Translations under genes and position numbers: made by a program
Part shown: piece after piece, positions 54,163-62,754 of the stretch
Position numbering within the stretch: position 1 is the stretch's first letter
How the letters are laid out: each line of letters starts with the position of its first letter
NCBI RefSeq assembly: GCF_000315485.1
Contig: NZ_JH992941.1
Location: 1,054,001 to 1,118,000 of the forward strand
Length of the DNA: 64,000 nt
DNA from: Bacteroides oleiciplenus YIT 12058
Lineage (GTDB): Bacteria; Bacteroidota; Bacteroidia; Bacteroidales; Bacteroidaceae
Direction: 5' to 3'
Notes under the pieces: model-generated
Told to the model about the DNA's origin: nothing
The model's database searches: none
What the model saw: only the letters and a program-made list of their open reading frames with translations

Positions 54163-56190
54163 ATGCGATTCTCATATATACTTTTTCTCTGTCTCATTTA
54201 TCTTCTGCCTGTCCGTGCACAAAATGCAGTAGGAGAGTGGCAGACTTATCTTTCTTATCACAATTCCACCCGTAGCGAAATTGTAGGAAGCAAACTCTTT
54301 ATTCTTGCCAATGGAGGTTTATATTCTTATGATAAAGAGGATACCAGCATACGTACGTATTCCAAATCTTTTCCATTAAGTGATACGGAAATCTATCACA
54401 TAGCTTATCAGTCGACATACAAAACGCTGATTATAGTCTACTCCAATGCAAATATAGACTTATTGGTGAATGAAGAAGACATCTATAACCTTCCCGATTA
54501 TAAGAACAAGAATATGACACAGGATAAGACAGTCCGCCACACTTGTTTTTATAAAGAATACGCTTACCTGTCCACTGCATCAGGCATTCTATCTATTAAT
54601 CTGAAAAAGCGGGAAATCAGCAATTACTATCCCTTAAATAAAGATGTCCTGGCTTGTAATGTTTCAGATAATCATCTTTATGCTGCTACTTCCGAAGGAT
54701 TATTTGCCGGACTGTTGACAGACAATCTATTGGATATTAATAACTGGAAAAAAGTATCGGATGATACGTCTGACTTTCTTTCTGAACATCGGGATGTTCC
54801 TTTCAAAGAAGAAGTACCGGAAAACATTACTCCTGATAGTCCTGTACGGAACTATCCCTATTATATGAGCTTCACCGGTGACAGGTTGCTGATTGCCGGA
54901 GGCGGGCATATAGCAAACAGGCTTGACCGTCCCGGAACCATCATGACATTTGAAGACAATACCTGGAAAAGTTTTCAGGAACAGGGCATCAGTGAACAAA
55001 CCAAACATCGGTATGATGATATAAACTGTGTAGTGCAGGACCCACAGGATGCCACCCACCATTTTGCCGCATCGGCAGGAGAGGGAATTTACGAATTTAA
55101 GGATGGGAAGTTCATTAATTGGTACAGTATGCACAATAGTCCACTGGAAAGCGCTTTACCTAATGAGCCGTGGGCTGATGGTTATGTACGCGTCAACGGA
55201 CTGATTTATGACAAAGAAAATAACCTTTGGATGGTAAGTTGCGAGGCGCAACATGCAGTAAACGTTTTAACGAAAAATGGTGACTGGGTGAGTCTGCGTT
55301 ACCCGGAAATAGTAAAGGCAAGTAACTTCGGACGCACCATCTTTGATAAAAGAGGCTGGCTATGGGCCACCTCTTCGCGTATAGAGTCGGGAGGAGTATT
55401 CTGTTTGAATTATAATGGAACGATAGAAGATACCTCGGACGACCAACACAAATTCATCACCCAGTTCACTAACCAGGACGGAACGATTTTAGAACAACTG
55501 GCAGTTTATTGCATTGCCGAGGATAAGGAAGGCATCATTTGGATAGGTACTAACAAAGGACCTTTAGTGCTGAATAATCCTTCGCGCTATTTCAACGATA
55601 ATTTCTATTGCACACAGATTAAAATACCTCGCAACGATGGGAGTGACCTGGCGGATTTCTTATTAGTGAACGAAGCAATCAATGCCATTGCAGTGGATGG
55701 CGCCAACCGTAAGTGGATAGGTACGGCAACTAATGGAATTTATCTGTTGAGTGCGGACGGAATGGAAACCGTTCATCACTTCACGGAAGAGAATAGCCCG
55801 TTACTTTCCAACAGCATTGAGTCCATTGCCATACATCCCCGTACAGGCGAAGTCTTCATCGGAACAAGCAAGGGGCTGGTTTCCTACCAAAGTGACGCGA
55901 CAGAGGCTGAAAGTAGCTTTAGAGAGAGCAATGTACGCGCTTATCCTAATCCTGTAAGACCGGACTATAGTGGAGTGATTACCGTGACAGGTATGGTTTA
56001 TGATAGTGACGTAAAGATTGTAGACACCGCAGGACACCTCATCTATCAAGGCACTTCCTTAGGCGGACAATTCACCTGGAACGGAAGAAACAAGCAGGGT
56101 AAAAGAGTATCGACAGGAATCTATATGGTACTTGCTGCGGATAGTGAAGGAAAAGAGGGTGTGGTTACGAAGATTGCATTCGTCAGATAA
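54163..56190 (+). CDS. porZ: PorZ-like beta-propeller protein with C-terminal secretion-tail-like domain
   Basis: The protein has 675 residues with a signal peptide (ends near PVRAQ). It has an N-terminal PorZ-type propeller (GEWQTYLSYHNSTRSEIVGS, LFILANGGLYSYD, about 20-270), a second propeller-like region with two-component-regulator-type blades (IWIGTNKGPLVLNN, KWIGTATNGIYLL, EVFIGTSKGLVSY) and a C-terminal Ig-like tail (about 590-675, VRAYPNPVRPDYSGVITVTG, GRNKQGKRVSTGIYMVLA) that resembles type IX secretion C-terminal domains. PorZ helps transfer secreted proteins to anionic lipopolysaccharide in Porphyromonas. No other type IX genes are seen here, so its partner or present role in this organism is unclear. 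Confidence 0.75.
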   Translation: MRFSYILFLCLIYLLPVRAQNAVGEWQTYLSYHNSTRSEIVGSKLFILANGGLYSYDKEDTSIRTYSKSFPLSDTEIYHIAYQSTYKTLIIVYSNANIDLLVNEEDIYNLPDYKNKNMTQDKTVRHTCFYKEYAYLSTASGILSINLKKREISNYYPLNKDVLACNVSDNHLYAATSEGLFAGLLTDNLLDINNWKKVSDDTSDFLSEHRDVPFKEEVPENITPDSPVRNYPYYMSFTGDRLLIAGGGHIANRLDRPGTIMTFEDNTWKSFQEQGISEQTKHRYDDINCVVQDPQDATHHFAASAGEGIYEFKDGKFINWYSMHNSPLESALPNEPWADGYVRVNGLIYDKENNLWMVSCEAQHAVNVLTKNGDWVSLRYPEIVKASNFGRTIFDKRGWLWATSSRIESGGVFCLNYNGTIEDTSDDQHKFITQFTNQDGTILEQLAVYCIAEDKEGIIWIGTNKGPLVLNNPSRYFNDNFYCTQIKIPRNDGSDLADFLLVNEAINAIAVDGANRKWIGTATNGIYLLSADGMETVHHFTEENSPLLSNSIESIAIHPRTGEVFIGTSKGLVSYQSDATEAESSFRESNVRAYPNPVRPDYSGVITVTGMVYDSDVKIVDTAGHLIYQGTSLGGQFTWNGRNKQGKRVSTGIYMVLAADSEGKEGVVTKIAFVR

Positions 56191-56193
56191 AAA

Positions 56194-56227
56194 ATGAATT
56201 CGCCCGGAGTACACCAAACGAATTCAT
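56194..56227. terminator. Hairpin between the converging porZ-like and nadA genes
   Basis: ATGAATTCG (56194-56202) and CGAATTCAT (56219-56227) form a perfect 9-bp stem. It is followed by ATCTTATTT on the plus strand and by TTTTTATCTG on the minus strand, so it may terminate both genes. Confidence 0.55.
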
Positions 56228-56247
56228 ATCTTATTTATCAACTAAAA

Positions 56248-57186
56248 TCATAATCCCAACTTTGCCGATATCTCCAGCATCCTCTTGATAGGCTTCACCG
56301 CCTTCTCTGCAATCTCTGCGTCCACCGTAATTTCCGGTGATTCGTCTCTCAGGCAATTATAAAGCTTTTCCAGCGTATTTAACCTCATGAAGCTACATTC
56401 ATTGCAGGCACACGTACTATCGTTGGGAGGAGCCGGGATAAACGTTGTCTGCGGGCATTTCTTCTGCATCTCATGAAGAATACCCGATTCGGTGGCAACG
56501 ATATACTTCTTTTCGGGATGATTCACCGCGTATTTCAACAGCGCTGCCGTAGAACCTACCACATCGGCCAACTTCAGAACCGTACTCTTACATTCGGGAT
56601 GTGCCAACACCAACGCATCGGGATGCTGCGCCTTTAATTCAACAATCTTTTCAACCGAGAATTGTTCGTGTACATGGCATGCGCCATCCCATAATAACAT
56701 ATTGCGCCCGGTGATAGAGTTGATATAATTCCCCAGATTTCTGTCCGGACCAAAGATTATTTTCTCATCTTTGGGGAAGCTTTCCACTATTTGCTTTGCA
56801 TTGGTGGAAGTTACTACGACATCCGTCACCGCTTTCACGGCAGCCGTCGTATTCACATAGGATATCACCGTGTATCCGGGATGCTCTTTGACAAACTGGC
56901 TGAACTCATCCGCCGGACAACTGTCCGCTAACGAACAACCGGCAGCCATGTCGGGCACCAGCACCTTCTTCTCCGGACAAAGCACCTTGGCCGTTTCGCC
57001 CATGAAGTGAACACCGCACATCACAATGATGTCTGCTTCCGTTCGTGCCGCCCATTGCGCCAATGCCAGACTGTCGCCAACGTAATCGGCTATGTCTTGT
57101 ATTTCCCCCTTCTGGTAGTAGTGCCCCAGAATAATCGCATTCTTTTCCTTTTTCAGTTGCTTGATAGCTTCTATGAGATTATCCAT
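56248..57186 (-). CDS. nadA: Quinolinate synthase A
   Basis: The protein has 312 residues from the ATG at 57186 (MDNLIEAIKQLKKEKNAIIL). Longer in-frame starts to 57261 add a non-conserved tail and are not favoured. Family motifs are ILGHYYQKGEIQDIADYVGDS, CGVHFMGETAKVL, HPECKSTVL, GTESGI-type VATESGILHEM, and CACNECSFMRLNT. The conserved cysteines hold the [4Fe-4S] cluster. It condenses iminoaspartate with dihydroxyacetone phosphate to quinolinate in NAD synthesis. No nadB or nadC is adjacent. Confidence 0.96.
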   Translation of the reverse strand: MDNLIEAIKQLKKEKNAIILGHYYQKGEIQDIADYVGDSLALAQWAARTEADIIVMCGVHFMGETAKVLCPEKKVLVPDMAAGCSLADSCPADEFSQFVKEHPGYTVISYVNTTAAVKAVTDVVVTSTNAKQIVESFPKDEKIIFGPDRNLGNYINSITGRNMLLWDGACHVHEQFSVEKIVELKAQHPDALVLAHPECKSTVLKLADVVGSTAALLKYAVNHPEKKYIVATESGILHEMQKKCPQTTFIPAPPNDSTCACNECSFMRLNTLEKLYNCLRDESPEITVDAEIAEKAVKPIKRMLEISAKLGL

Positions 57187-57616
57187 AATTATATTTTTTA
57201 TTTCTCTTTCTAATTTAAAAATCCTTTGATAGTGATGATAGCCTGTTAATAGTGTCGACAAGTAAATACGATTTTCCTTGCCGGAGAAGTTATTAGTATG
57301 AGATAAAACTTTATTCGTACGTTATCAACGGGCAAATAAGGGATGTATCTCTTGATAATAAGCCATCTATAAAACTCCATTAACAGCTTGTTGATAAAAT
57401 GCAAAGTTAATAACTTTATAGTTATAAACCGGTGTAATAGGGCTGAAAAATGTGTTTATATAACCTCGGAAAGTTTCCCTTAACTTTTTTGGAATGTTCA
57501 TTCCGGTGGGTACATATACGTTGTTTTGAATATTGCAAGTATTATTTTTAAATTTCTTTCCCGCCTGTTTTGACAGCTTTTCAACGGTTATTAACAGGTA
57601 TGTTAACGGAAAGAAG

Positions 57617-57624
57617 TATCTTTG
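57617..57624 (+). promoter_or_regulatory. -7 element upstream of the SpoU methyltransferase gene
   Basis: TATCTTTG matches TAnnTTTG. If used, the transcript would have a leader of about 200 bases that contains the 22-bp repeats. Confidence 0.4.
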
Positions 57625-57671
57625 CAACGGGAAGTGTATTTCATACCTGAAACTTGTGCTGAATATTCTGC

Positions 57672-57759
57672 AAGCTTCAGGAATACACTCTTGAAGCTTT
57701 ATGAGTGTGTTCATGAAGCTTCAAGAACGCGTTCCTAAAGCTTCATGAATAATAGCTTG
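57672..57759. repeat. Four copies of a 22-bp tandem repeat containing AAGCTT
   Basis: AAGCTT recurs at 57672, 57694, 57716 and 57738, exactly every 22 bases, with unit AAGCTTCAnGAAnnCnnTCnTG. Each unit with the next AAGCTT is a partial dyad (CTTCAnGA...TCnTGAAG), so the array can fold as a chain of alternating hairpins. The last unit is more degenerate. Confidence 0.85.
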
Positions 57760-57833
57760 TGAGTCAGCTTTTTGAGTCGTTGTTTCGAGTGGTATATAAA
57801 TGAATAGATAAACTGTGCTGAATATATTGTGTT

Positions 57834-58361
57834 ATGCGTAAACTAAAGATAACCGAACTGAACCGTATTAGTGTAGAGGAGTTCAAGGAAGCTGAAAAGC
57901 TGCCTTTGGTGGTGGTATTGGATAATATCCGCAGTCTTCATAACATAGGTTCCGTGTTCCGTACTTCGGATGCTTTCCGGGTAGAATGTATCTATTTATG
58001 TGGCATTACAGCCACTCCGCCCCATCCTGAAATGCATAAGACGGCTTTAGGAGCCGAATTCACTGTGGACTGGAAGTATGTTGATAACTGTGTTGAAGCG
58101 GTTGATAACCTCAAAAAAGAGGGGTATACGATTTATTCGGTGGAACAGGCGGAAGGTAGCATCATGCTGGATGAGCTGGTACTGGATAAAGCCGGGAAGT
58201 ATGCTGTGGTTATGGGAAATGAAGTGAAAGGGGTTCAGCAGGAAGTTATCGACCATTCTGATGGGTGCATCGAAATACCGCAATATGGCACCAAACATTC
58301 GTTGAACGTATCTGTGACGGCAGGTATTGTTATCTGGGATTTATTCAAGAAACTGAAATAA
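57834..58361 (+). CDS. SpoU/TrmH-family RNA 2'-O-methyltransferase
   Basis: The protein has 175 residues with the SPOUT knot fold: motif 1 DNIRSLHNIGSVFRTSDAF, motif 2 VVMGNEVKGVQQEVI, motif 3 IEIPQYGTKHSLNVSVTAG. It lacks the N-terminal substrate-binding domain of rRNA enzymes and so resembles short tRNA methyltransferases. It methylates a ribose 2'-OH with S-adenosylmethionine; the target nucleotide is not known. Confidence 0.92.
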   Translation: MRKLKITELNRISVEEFKEAEKLPLVVVLDNIRSLHNIGSVFRTSDAFRVECIYLCGITATPPHPEMHKTALGAEFTVDWKYVDNCVEAVDNLKKEGYTIYSVEQAEGSIMLDELVLDKAGKYAVVMGNEVKGVQQEVIDHSDGCIEIPQYGTKHSLNVSVTAGIVIWDLFKKLK

Positions 58362-58397
58362 CAGGCTGTTGATAAGTTGTGAGAACACTGTTCAAAC

Positions 58398-58413
58398 AGG
58401 CATTATTGTGCCT
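58398..58413 (+). terminator. Weak hairpin after the SpoU gene
   Basis: AGGCA and TGCCT form a 5-bp stem around TTATTG, followed by TTTATC. The gene downstream converges from the other side. The stem is short, so termination is uncertain. Confidence 0.3.
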
Positions 58414-58545
58414 TTATCAATAGAGAAATGAACAATGGTTTATAGAAGTTATAAACAACTTTAATGACTTGAAATACATTGCTTTATTCTGATAATAGAT
58501 TCTATTGATAACAGGTTCTTAACAAGCTATCAACAGATGCTTATT

Positions 58546-59145
58546 TTATAACTGTCCGCTTTCCACTAATAAGATAACCCGTTCGGTAAGCGCATCATCT
58601 CCCGTGGGATCATATTGCTTTTTCAGACTGGCGCCGAACAACGCAGCAAAAGTCTGGTAGAAACCAGCTTTGAAAGGTCCCATGAAAGCTTTTACCAATT
58701 CATAGCCTGTGGAGTTGGTTTGGCGGTCCACTAACTTTATCAACAGTTTGCCTTGGGAGAAACTAAGTTTCTTCATGCGAGGAGTATATTGTTCTTTCAG
58801 GCTTTTCTCTACCGCCTTCATGTGTTTCTGGCGGCTCTTTTCATCGGGCAAGGTTATCATGTACTCGTAGGTTTCAATAATCGCCCGGTTGATTTCTTTG
58901 GAGATAGGCAATACTTTCTTTACATTATATACCAGCCTGTTGTATTCGTTCTGTTGCTTCTTGTTTTTGAATTTCAGAGGTTTGAAAATATAAACGATAG
59001 GTATCTTTACGTAAGGAATGGTATCACCTTCGTAAACGCACATAGGAACCAGGTATCCTTCCGTCTTCGTTTCCTGCGCCTGGCAGAGGGAGGTCCCGAA
59101 CAGAAGAAACACAGTTATTATTAATATGTTAAGTCGCGCGTTCAT
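58546..59145 (-). CDS. DUF4294 family protein
   Basis: The protein has 199 residues and a signal peptide (ends near CQAQ). It has the DUF4294 signature of a short beta region (GDTIPYVKIPIVYIF) followed by a long helical region (YNRLVYNVKKVLPISKEINR) and RMKKLSFSQGKLLIKLVDRQ, GPFKAGFYQTFAALFGASLK. The family is conserved in Bacteroidales and has no known function; it is probably periplasmic. It is transcribed away from the neighbouring barrel-protein gene. Confidence 0.85.
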   Translation of the reverse strand: MNARLNILIITVFLLFGTSLCQAQETKTEGYLVPMCVYEGDTIPYVKIPIVYIFKPLKFKNKKQQNEYNRLVYNVKKVLPISKEINRAIIETYEYMITLPDEKSRQKHMKAVEKSLKEQYTPRMKKLSFSQGKLLIKLVDRQTNSTGYELVKAFMGPFKAGFYQTFAALFGASLKKQYDPTGDDALTERVILLVESGQL

Positions 59146-59253
59146 GCTACAAAATTAAGTGTTTATCTTCATATTTTATCCGATTGTCGATGTTTTCCTT
59201 GCCTTGTTAACTTATTTATGGTAATTTCGTGCCTATTAAACTTATTTACACGA

Positions 59254-61260
59254 ATGAAATTACTCAAGTTGGGAGTTTTTCTGAGTATGCTGTTGATAAC
59301 TCCTGTACTTGAAGCTCAAAATACAAGTGTGTCCCTTTGGGAAGAAAACATGGAGCAACTCTCTATGGATGAAGAAGAAAAGAACTGGGAAGATGAACTC
59401 GAAGAACTCTCCAACCGTCTGCAAGAACCTGTTAATATCAACGTCACCACTAAACGCGAATTAGAGCAATTTCCTTTCCTTACGGATATTCAGATTGAGA
59501 ATATTCTGGCCTATGTGTACATACATGGGCAGATGCAAACCATCTATGAACTGCAACTGGTGAAGGAAATGGATAAACGTACCATTGATTTGCTGTTACC
59601 CTTCATTTGTGTAATTCCTGTTACTGAAAAGAAAGGTTTCCCCCGGTTGAAAAGTCTGTTGAAATACGGCAAACAGGAAGTATTAACCCGGCTGGATATG
59701 CCTTTCTACACCCGCAAAGGGTATCAAAAGAATTATCTGGGACCTTCGATGTATCATTCCTTGAGATATGGTTATCGGTATGGAGACTATTTGCAGATGG
59801 GAGTCATGGCGGAAAAGGATGCCGGAGAACCTTTTTTTGCTTTACACAACAGGAAGGGATATGATTACTATTCCATTTACTTTCTACTCCGTAATCTGGG
59901 TAGATTGAAAACGTTGGCCGTAGGCAATTACAAGCTGAGTTTCGGTCAAGGACTGGTAGTCAGTACGGATTTCCGTTTGGGAAAGACTTATTCACTTTCG
60001 ACGGTTGATAACCGTAGCAGTGGTATTCGGAAACACAGTTCCACCGATGAATATAACTATTTCCGGGGAGCTGCGGCAACGGTGGAGATTATTCCTGCGC
60101 TTCAAATATCCGGTTTCTATTCCCATCGTTCCATGGATGGGGTGGTGGAACAAGGTAAAATCACCTCTATTTATAAGACCGGTCTGCATCGTACGGAGAA
60201 AGAAGCGGAAAAGATAAACACTTTCGCTTTACAACTGATGGGCGGTAATATTAACTACGAAATGAACAGCCTAAAAGTAGGAGTAACAGGCATTTACTAC
60301 TTTTTCAGCCATACTTATCAACCGGAGTTACGAACCTATGCCAAGTATAATATACAAGGAAATAACTTCTATAATGCAGGCATAGATTATAAATACCGCT
60401 TGAAACGCTTTACCCTGACAGGCGAAGCGGCTATGGGAAAGCAAGGTTATGCACTGCTAAATCAATTGAAATATAACATATTAACCGGTTATCAACTATC
60501 AATTGTTCATAGATATTATACCCACGATTACTGGGCTATGTTTGCCCGTTCCTTTGGCGAGAGCAGTACGCCGCAGAATGAGAACGGTTGGTATCTGGCA
60601 GCCGAAGCAGCCCCCTTTGCCCATTGGAAATTCTTTGCTTCACTGGATTTATTCTCCTTTCCCTGGTGGAAATACCGTATCAGTAAACCGTCTCAGGGAG
60701 TAGATGCCCTGTTTCAGTCTCTCTATTCTCCCCAGCGGAATTTATCCATGTACATCAACTATCGCTATAAACGGAAAGAAAGAGACGTAGCGGGTACAAA
60801 TGGGAAAGTCATCCTTCCTACTTATCATCATCGCCTGCGTTATCGGCTGACTTATTCACCGGATAACCTTCAGTTACGAACAACGGTGGATTACAATCAT
60901 TTTCATTCCCGGGGGCGGGAGGAGAGTCAGGGATATCAGTTTAGCCAATCCTGTTCCTACGCTTTTTCCTTTCCGTTAAAACTCTCTGTGCAAGGCACCT
61001 ATTTCCGTACGGACGATTACGATTCCCGCATCTATGCTTCTGAAAAGGGGTTGCTTTACACCTTTTATACTCCGTCTTTCTACGGGCAAGGATTTCGCTT
61101 TTCAGCCTGTGCCCGCTACGATATGAACAAAGCTTTTATGCTTCTTGTTAAGTTCGGGCAAACCATCTATCAGGACCGTGAAACCATTGGTTCGGGTAAT
61201 GACCTGATACAAGGAAATAAAAAAGCTGACTTACAGATGCAGCTTCGTATAAAGATTTAG
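59254..61260 (+). CDS. Helix-hairpin-helix domain outer-membrane beta-barrel protein
   Basis: The protein has 668 residues from the ATG at 59254, chosen because MKLLKLGVFLSMLLITPV is a standard signal peptide; an earlier ATG at 59218 adds 12 residues. After the signal comes an acidic stretch (DEEEKNWEDELEELS) and ComEA-like helix-hairpin-helix motifs (VNINVTTKRELEQFPFLTDI, about 60-125). The rest has alternating beta strands rich in Tyr and Arg (YGYRYGDYLQMGVMAEKD, FGQGLVVSTDFRLG) ending LQMQLRIKI, as in outer-membrane barrels. Function unknown. This family is common in Bacteroidales as a single gene. Confidence 0.75.
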   Translation: MKLLKLGVFLSMLLITPVLEAQNTSVSLWEENMEQLSMDEEEKNWEDELEELSNRLQEPVNINVTTKRELEQFPFLTDIQIENILAYVYIHGQMQTIYELQLVKEMDKRTIDLLLPFICVIPVTEKKGFPRLKSLLKYGKQEVLTRLDMPFYTRKGYQKNYLGPSMYHSLRYGYRYGDYLQMGVMAEKDAGEPFFALHNRKGYDYYSIYFLLRNLGRLKTLAVGNYKLSFGQGLVVSTDFRLGKTYSLSTVDNRSSGIRKHSSTDEYNYFRGAAATVEIIPALQISGFYSHRSMDGVVEQGKITSIYKTGLHRTEKEAEKINTFALQLMGGNINYEMNSLKVGVTGIYYFFSHTYQPELRTYAKYNIQGNNFYNAGIDYKYRLKRFTLTGEAAMGKQGYALLNQLKYNILTGYQLSIVHRYYTHDYWAMFARSFGESSTPQNENGWYLAAEAAPFAHWKFFASLDLFSFPWWKYRISKPSQGVDALFQSLYSPQRNLSMYINYRYKRKERDVAGTNGKVILPTYHHRLRYRLTYSPDNLQLRTTVDYNHFHSRGREESQGYQFSQSCSYAFSFPLKLSVQGTYFRTDDYDSRIYASEKGLLYTFYTPSFYGQGFRFSACARYDMNKAFMLLVKFGQTIYQDRETIGSGNDLIQGNKKADLQMQLRIKI

Positions 61261-61261
61261 T

Positions 61262-61269
61262 TAACTTTG
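61262..61269 (+). promoter_or_regulatory. -7 element for the radical SAM gene
   Basis: TAACTTTG matches TAnnTTTG and overlaps the end region of the preceding gene. It places transcription start near 61276 and supports the ATG at 61291 over the upstream TTG at 61282. Confidence 0.5.
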
Positions 61270-61290
61270 CCGTTATAAACCTTGAGAATT

Positions 61291-62064
61291 ATGACTGTTA
61301 TTTATCCATCTCCCATCTTCGGTCCTGTTCATTCCCGCCGTTTGGGAGTTTCTTTAGGGATTAACTTATTGCCGGAAGATGGCAAAGTGTGTTCTTTCGA
61401 CTGTATTTATTGCGAATGTGGTTTCAATGCCGACCATCGTGCCAAGAAGCCACTTCCTACCCGTGAGGAAGTTCGCACTGCCCTTGAAGCCAGACTTCGG
61501 GATATGCAACAGAACGGCCCCAAACCCGATGTACTTACTTTTGCCGGAAACGGTGAACCGACTGCTCATCCGCATTTTCCTGAAATCATAGAAGATACAT
61601 TGGCTCTTCGCGACAAGTATTTCCCAAATGCTAAAGTCAGTGTATTGAGTAATTCTACTTTTATTCATCGTCCCGCAGTATTCGATGCGTTGAATAAGAT
61701 AGATAACAACATCCTGAAACTCGATACGGTGGATGAAGAATACATCCGTACCGTGGACCGTCCTAACGCACATTATTCGCTAGCTGAAATCATTGAACAC
61801 ATGAAAGCTTTCAAAGGTAATTGCATCATTCAGACTATGTTTATGAAAGGCAGTTATCAGGGAAAAGATGTGGATAATACTTCTGACAAATATGTTCTTC
61901 CCTGGCTGGAAGCAGTGAAAGAGATAAATCCCCGCCAGGTAATGATTTATACCATCGACCGTGAAACGCCCGACCATGACTTGTGTAAAGCCACCCATGA
62001 GGAACTGGATCGCATTGCTACTTTAATTAAAGAAACGGGTATTCCGGTTAGTGTTTCCTACTAA
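61291..62064 (+). CDS. Radical SAM protein (COG0731-like)
   Basis: The protein has 257 residues. The cluster motif CX3CX2C is Cys34, Cys38, Cys41 (CSFDCIYC). It is followed by TFAGNGEPTAHPHFPEIIED, which binds S-adenosylmethionine, and LDTVDEEYIRTVDRP. The N-terminus IYPSPIFGPVHSRRLGVSLG is typical of this group. The substrate is unknown. Confidence 0.88.
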   Translation: MTVIYPSPIFGPVHSRRLGVSLGINLLPEDGKVCSFDCIYCECGFNADHRAKKPLPTREEVRTALEARLRDMQQNGPKPDVLTFAGNGEPTAHPHFPEIIEDTLALRDKYFPNAKVSVLSNSTFIHRPAVFDALNKIDNNILKLDTVDEEYIRTVDRPNAHYSLAEIIEHMKAFKGNCIIQTMFMKGSYQGKDVDNTSDKYVLPWLEAVKEINPRQVMIYTIDRETPDHDLCKATHEELDRIATLIKETGIPVSVSY

Positions 62065-62103
62065 AAGAATAGTATATAACAATTATTAAACAAGTGTAGT
62101 AAT

Positions 62104-62613
62104 ATGAAACCTATTGCAGTTAAAGACCTTTCAGACAACTTTTTTGAGGTTATCGGTAAAGAATGGATGCTGGTGACGGCAGGTACAAAGGAGAGTTTTA
62201 ATACTATGACTGCCAGTTGGGGCGGCATAGGCTTCCTGTGGAACAAACCGGTGGTTTATGTCTTTATCCGTCCGGAGCGTTATACATTTGAATTTATAGA
62301 GCGGAGTGAGTACTTCACACTTTCCTTCCTGGGAGAAGAAAACAGAGCTATTCATAAGATTTGTGGAAGTAAGTCGGGTAGGGAAGTAGACAAGGTGAAA
62401 GAAACAGGGCTGAAACCTCTTGTTACGGAGAAAGGAAACATCCTTTTTGAACAGGGACGCCTTAGCTTGGAATGTCGCAAACTCTATACGGATGTGATGA
62501 AAGAAGATTGCTTTATTGATCCTGCTATATGTAAACAATGGTATGGTGGTGCTCACGGCGGCTTGCACCATATTTATGTAGCGGAAATTACCGGAGCATG
62601 GATAAAAGGGTGA
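62104..62613 (+). CDS. Flavin reductase-like FMN-binding protein
   Basis: The protein has 169 residues with the split-barrel flavin-binding fold: MLVTAGTKESFNTMTASWGG (FMN phosphate and ring contacts), VYVFIRPERYTFEFIERSEYFTLSF and a C-terminal HHIYVAEITGAW. Such proteins reduce flavins or act as FMN-binding redox proteins. It follows the radical SAM gene on the same strand by 39 bp and may share its transcript. Confidence 0.88.
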   Translation: MKPIAVKDLSDNFFEVIGKEWMLVTAGTKESFNTMTASWGGIGFLWNKPVVYVFIRPERYTFEFIERSEYFTLSFLGEENRAIHKICGSKSGREVDKVKETGLKPLVTEKGNILFEQGRLSLECRKLYTDVMKEDCFIDPAICKQWYGGAHGGLHHIYVAEITGAWIKG

Positions 62614-62633
62614 TGTATTAAAACTGAATAAAA

Positions 62634-62734
62634 GCACGTAAATTACCCGAATTACGCAAATAATAAATCAGATAAGTTCTGATTATCAGAAGTATAAAAA
62701 CGCTTTATTTGTGTAGTTCGGGTAATTTATGTGC
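62634..62734. repeat. Inverted repeat with 30-bp arms between converging genes
   Basis: The arms at 62634-62663 and 62705-62734 match in 27 of 30 positions, built around AAATTACCCGAA and TTCGGGTAATTT. The three mismatches are G-U pairs in plus-strand RNA. The 41-base spacer holds a second small hairpin (ATCAGA/TCTGAT, 62668-62684), so the whole can fold as a cross. It lies between the flavin reductase and SulP genes and may terminate both or be a mobile palindromic element. Confidence 0.75.
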
Positions 62735-62754
62735 TAATCTTTATTTTGATACAC

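Larger units (their letters stand above)
57187..57833. other. 647-bp intergenic region between nadA and the SpoU methyltransferase gene
   Basis: The two genes point away from each other. The region holds the nadA leader, an AT-rich middle with several TTATCAAC-like words, a -7 element at 57617-57624 and a 22-bp tandem repeat at 57672-57759. I see no convincing gene in it; the 115-aa frame on the minus strand reads through the repeat and looks accidental. Confidence 0.55.

Noticed and set aside
57367..57714. 115-codon open frame on the minus strand in the nadA-SpoU gap
   Set aside because: Its N-terminus is a translation of the 22-bp repeats, it has no family resemblance and no promoter, and the rest has low-complexity AT-rich composition.
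57187..58545. Cluster of TTATCAAC/GTTGATAA words resembling DnaA boxes, suggesting a replication origin
   Set aside because: None matches TTATNCACA exactly, the words are spread irregularly and also occur inside nearby genes, and there is no dnaA, dnaN or gidA next to them.
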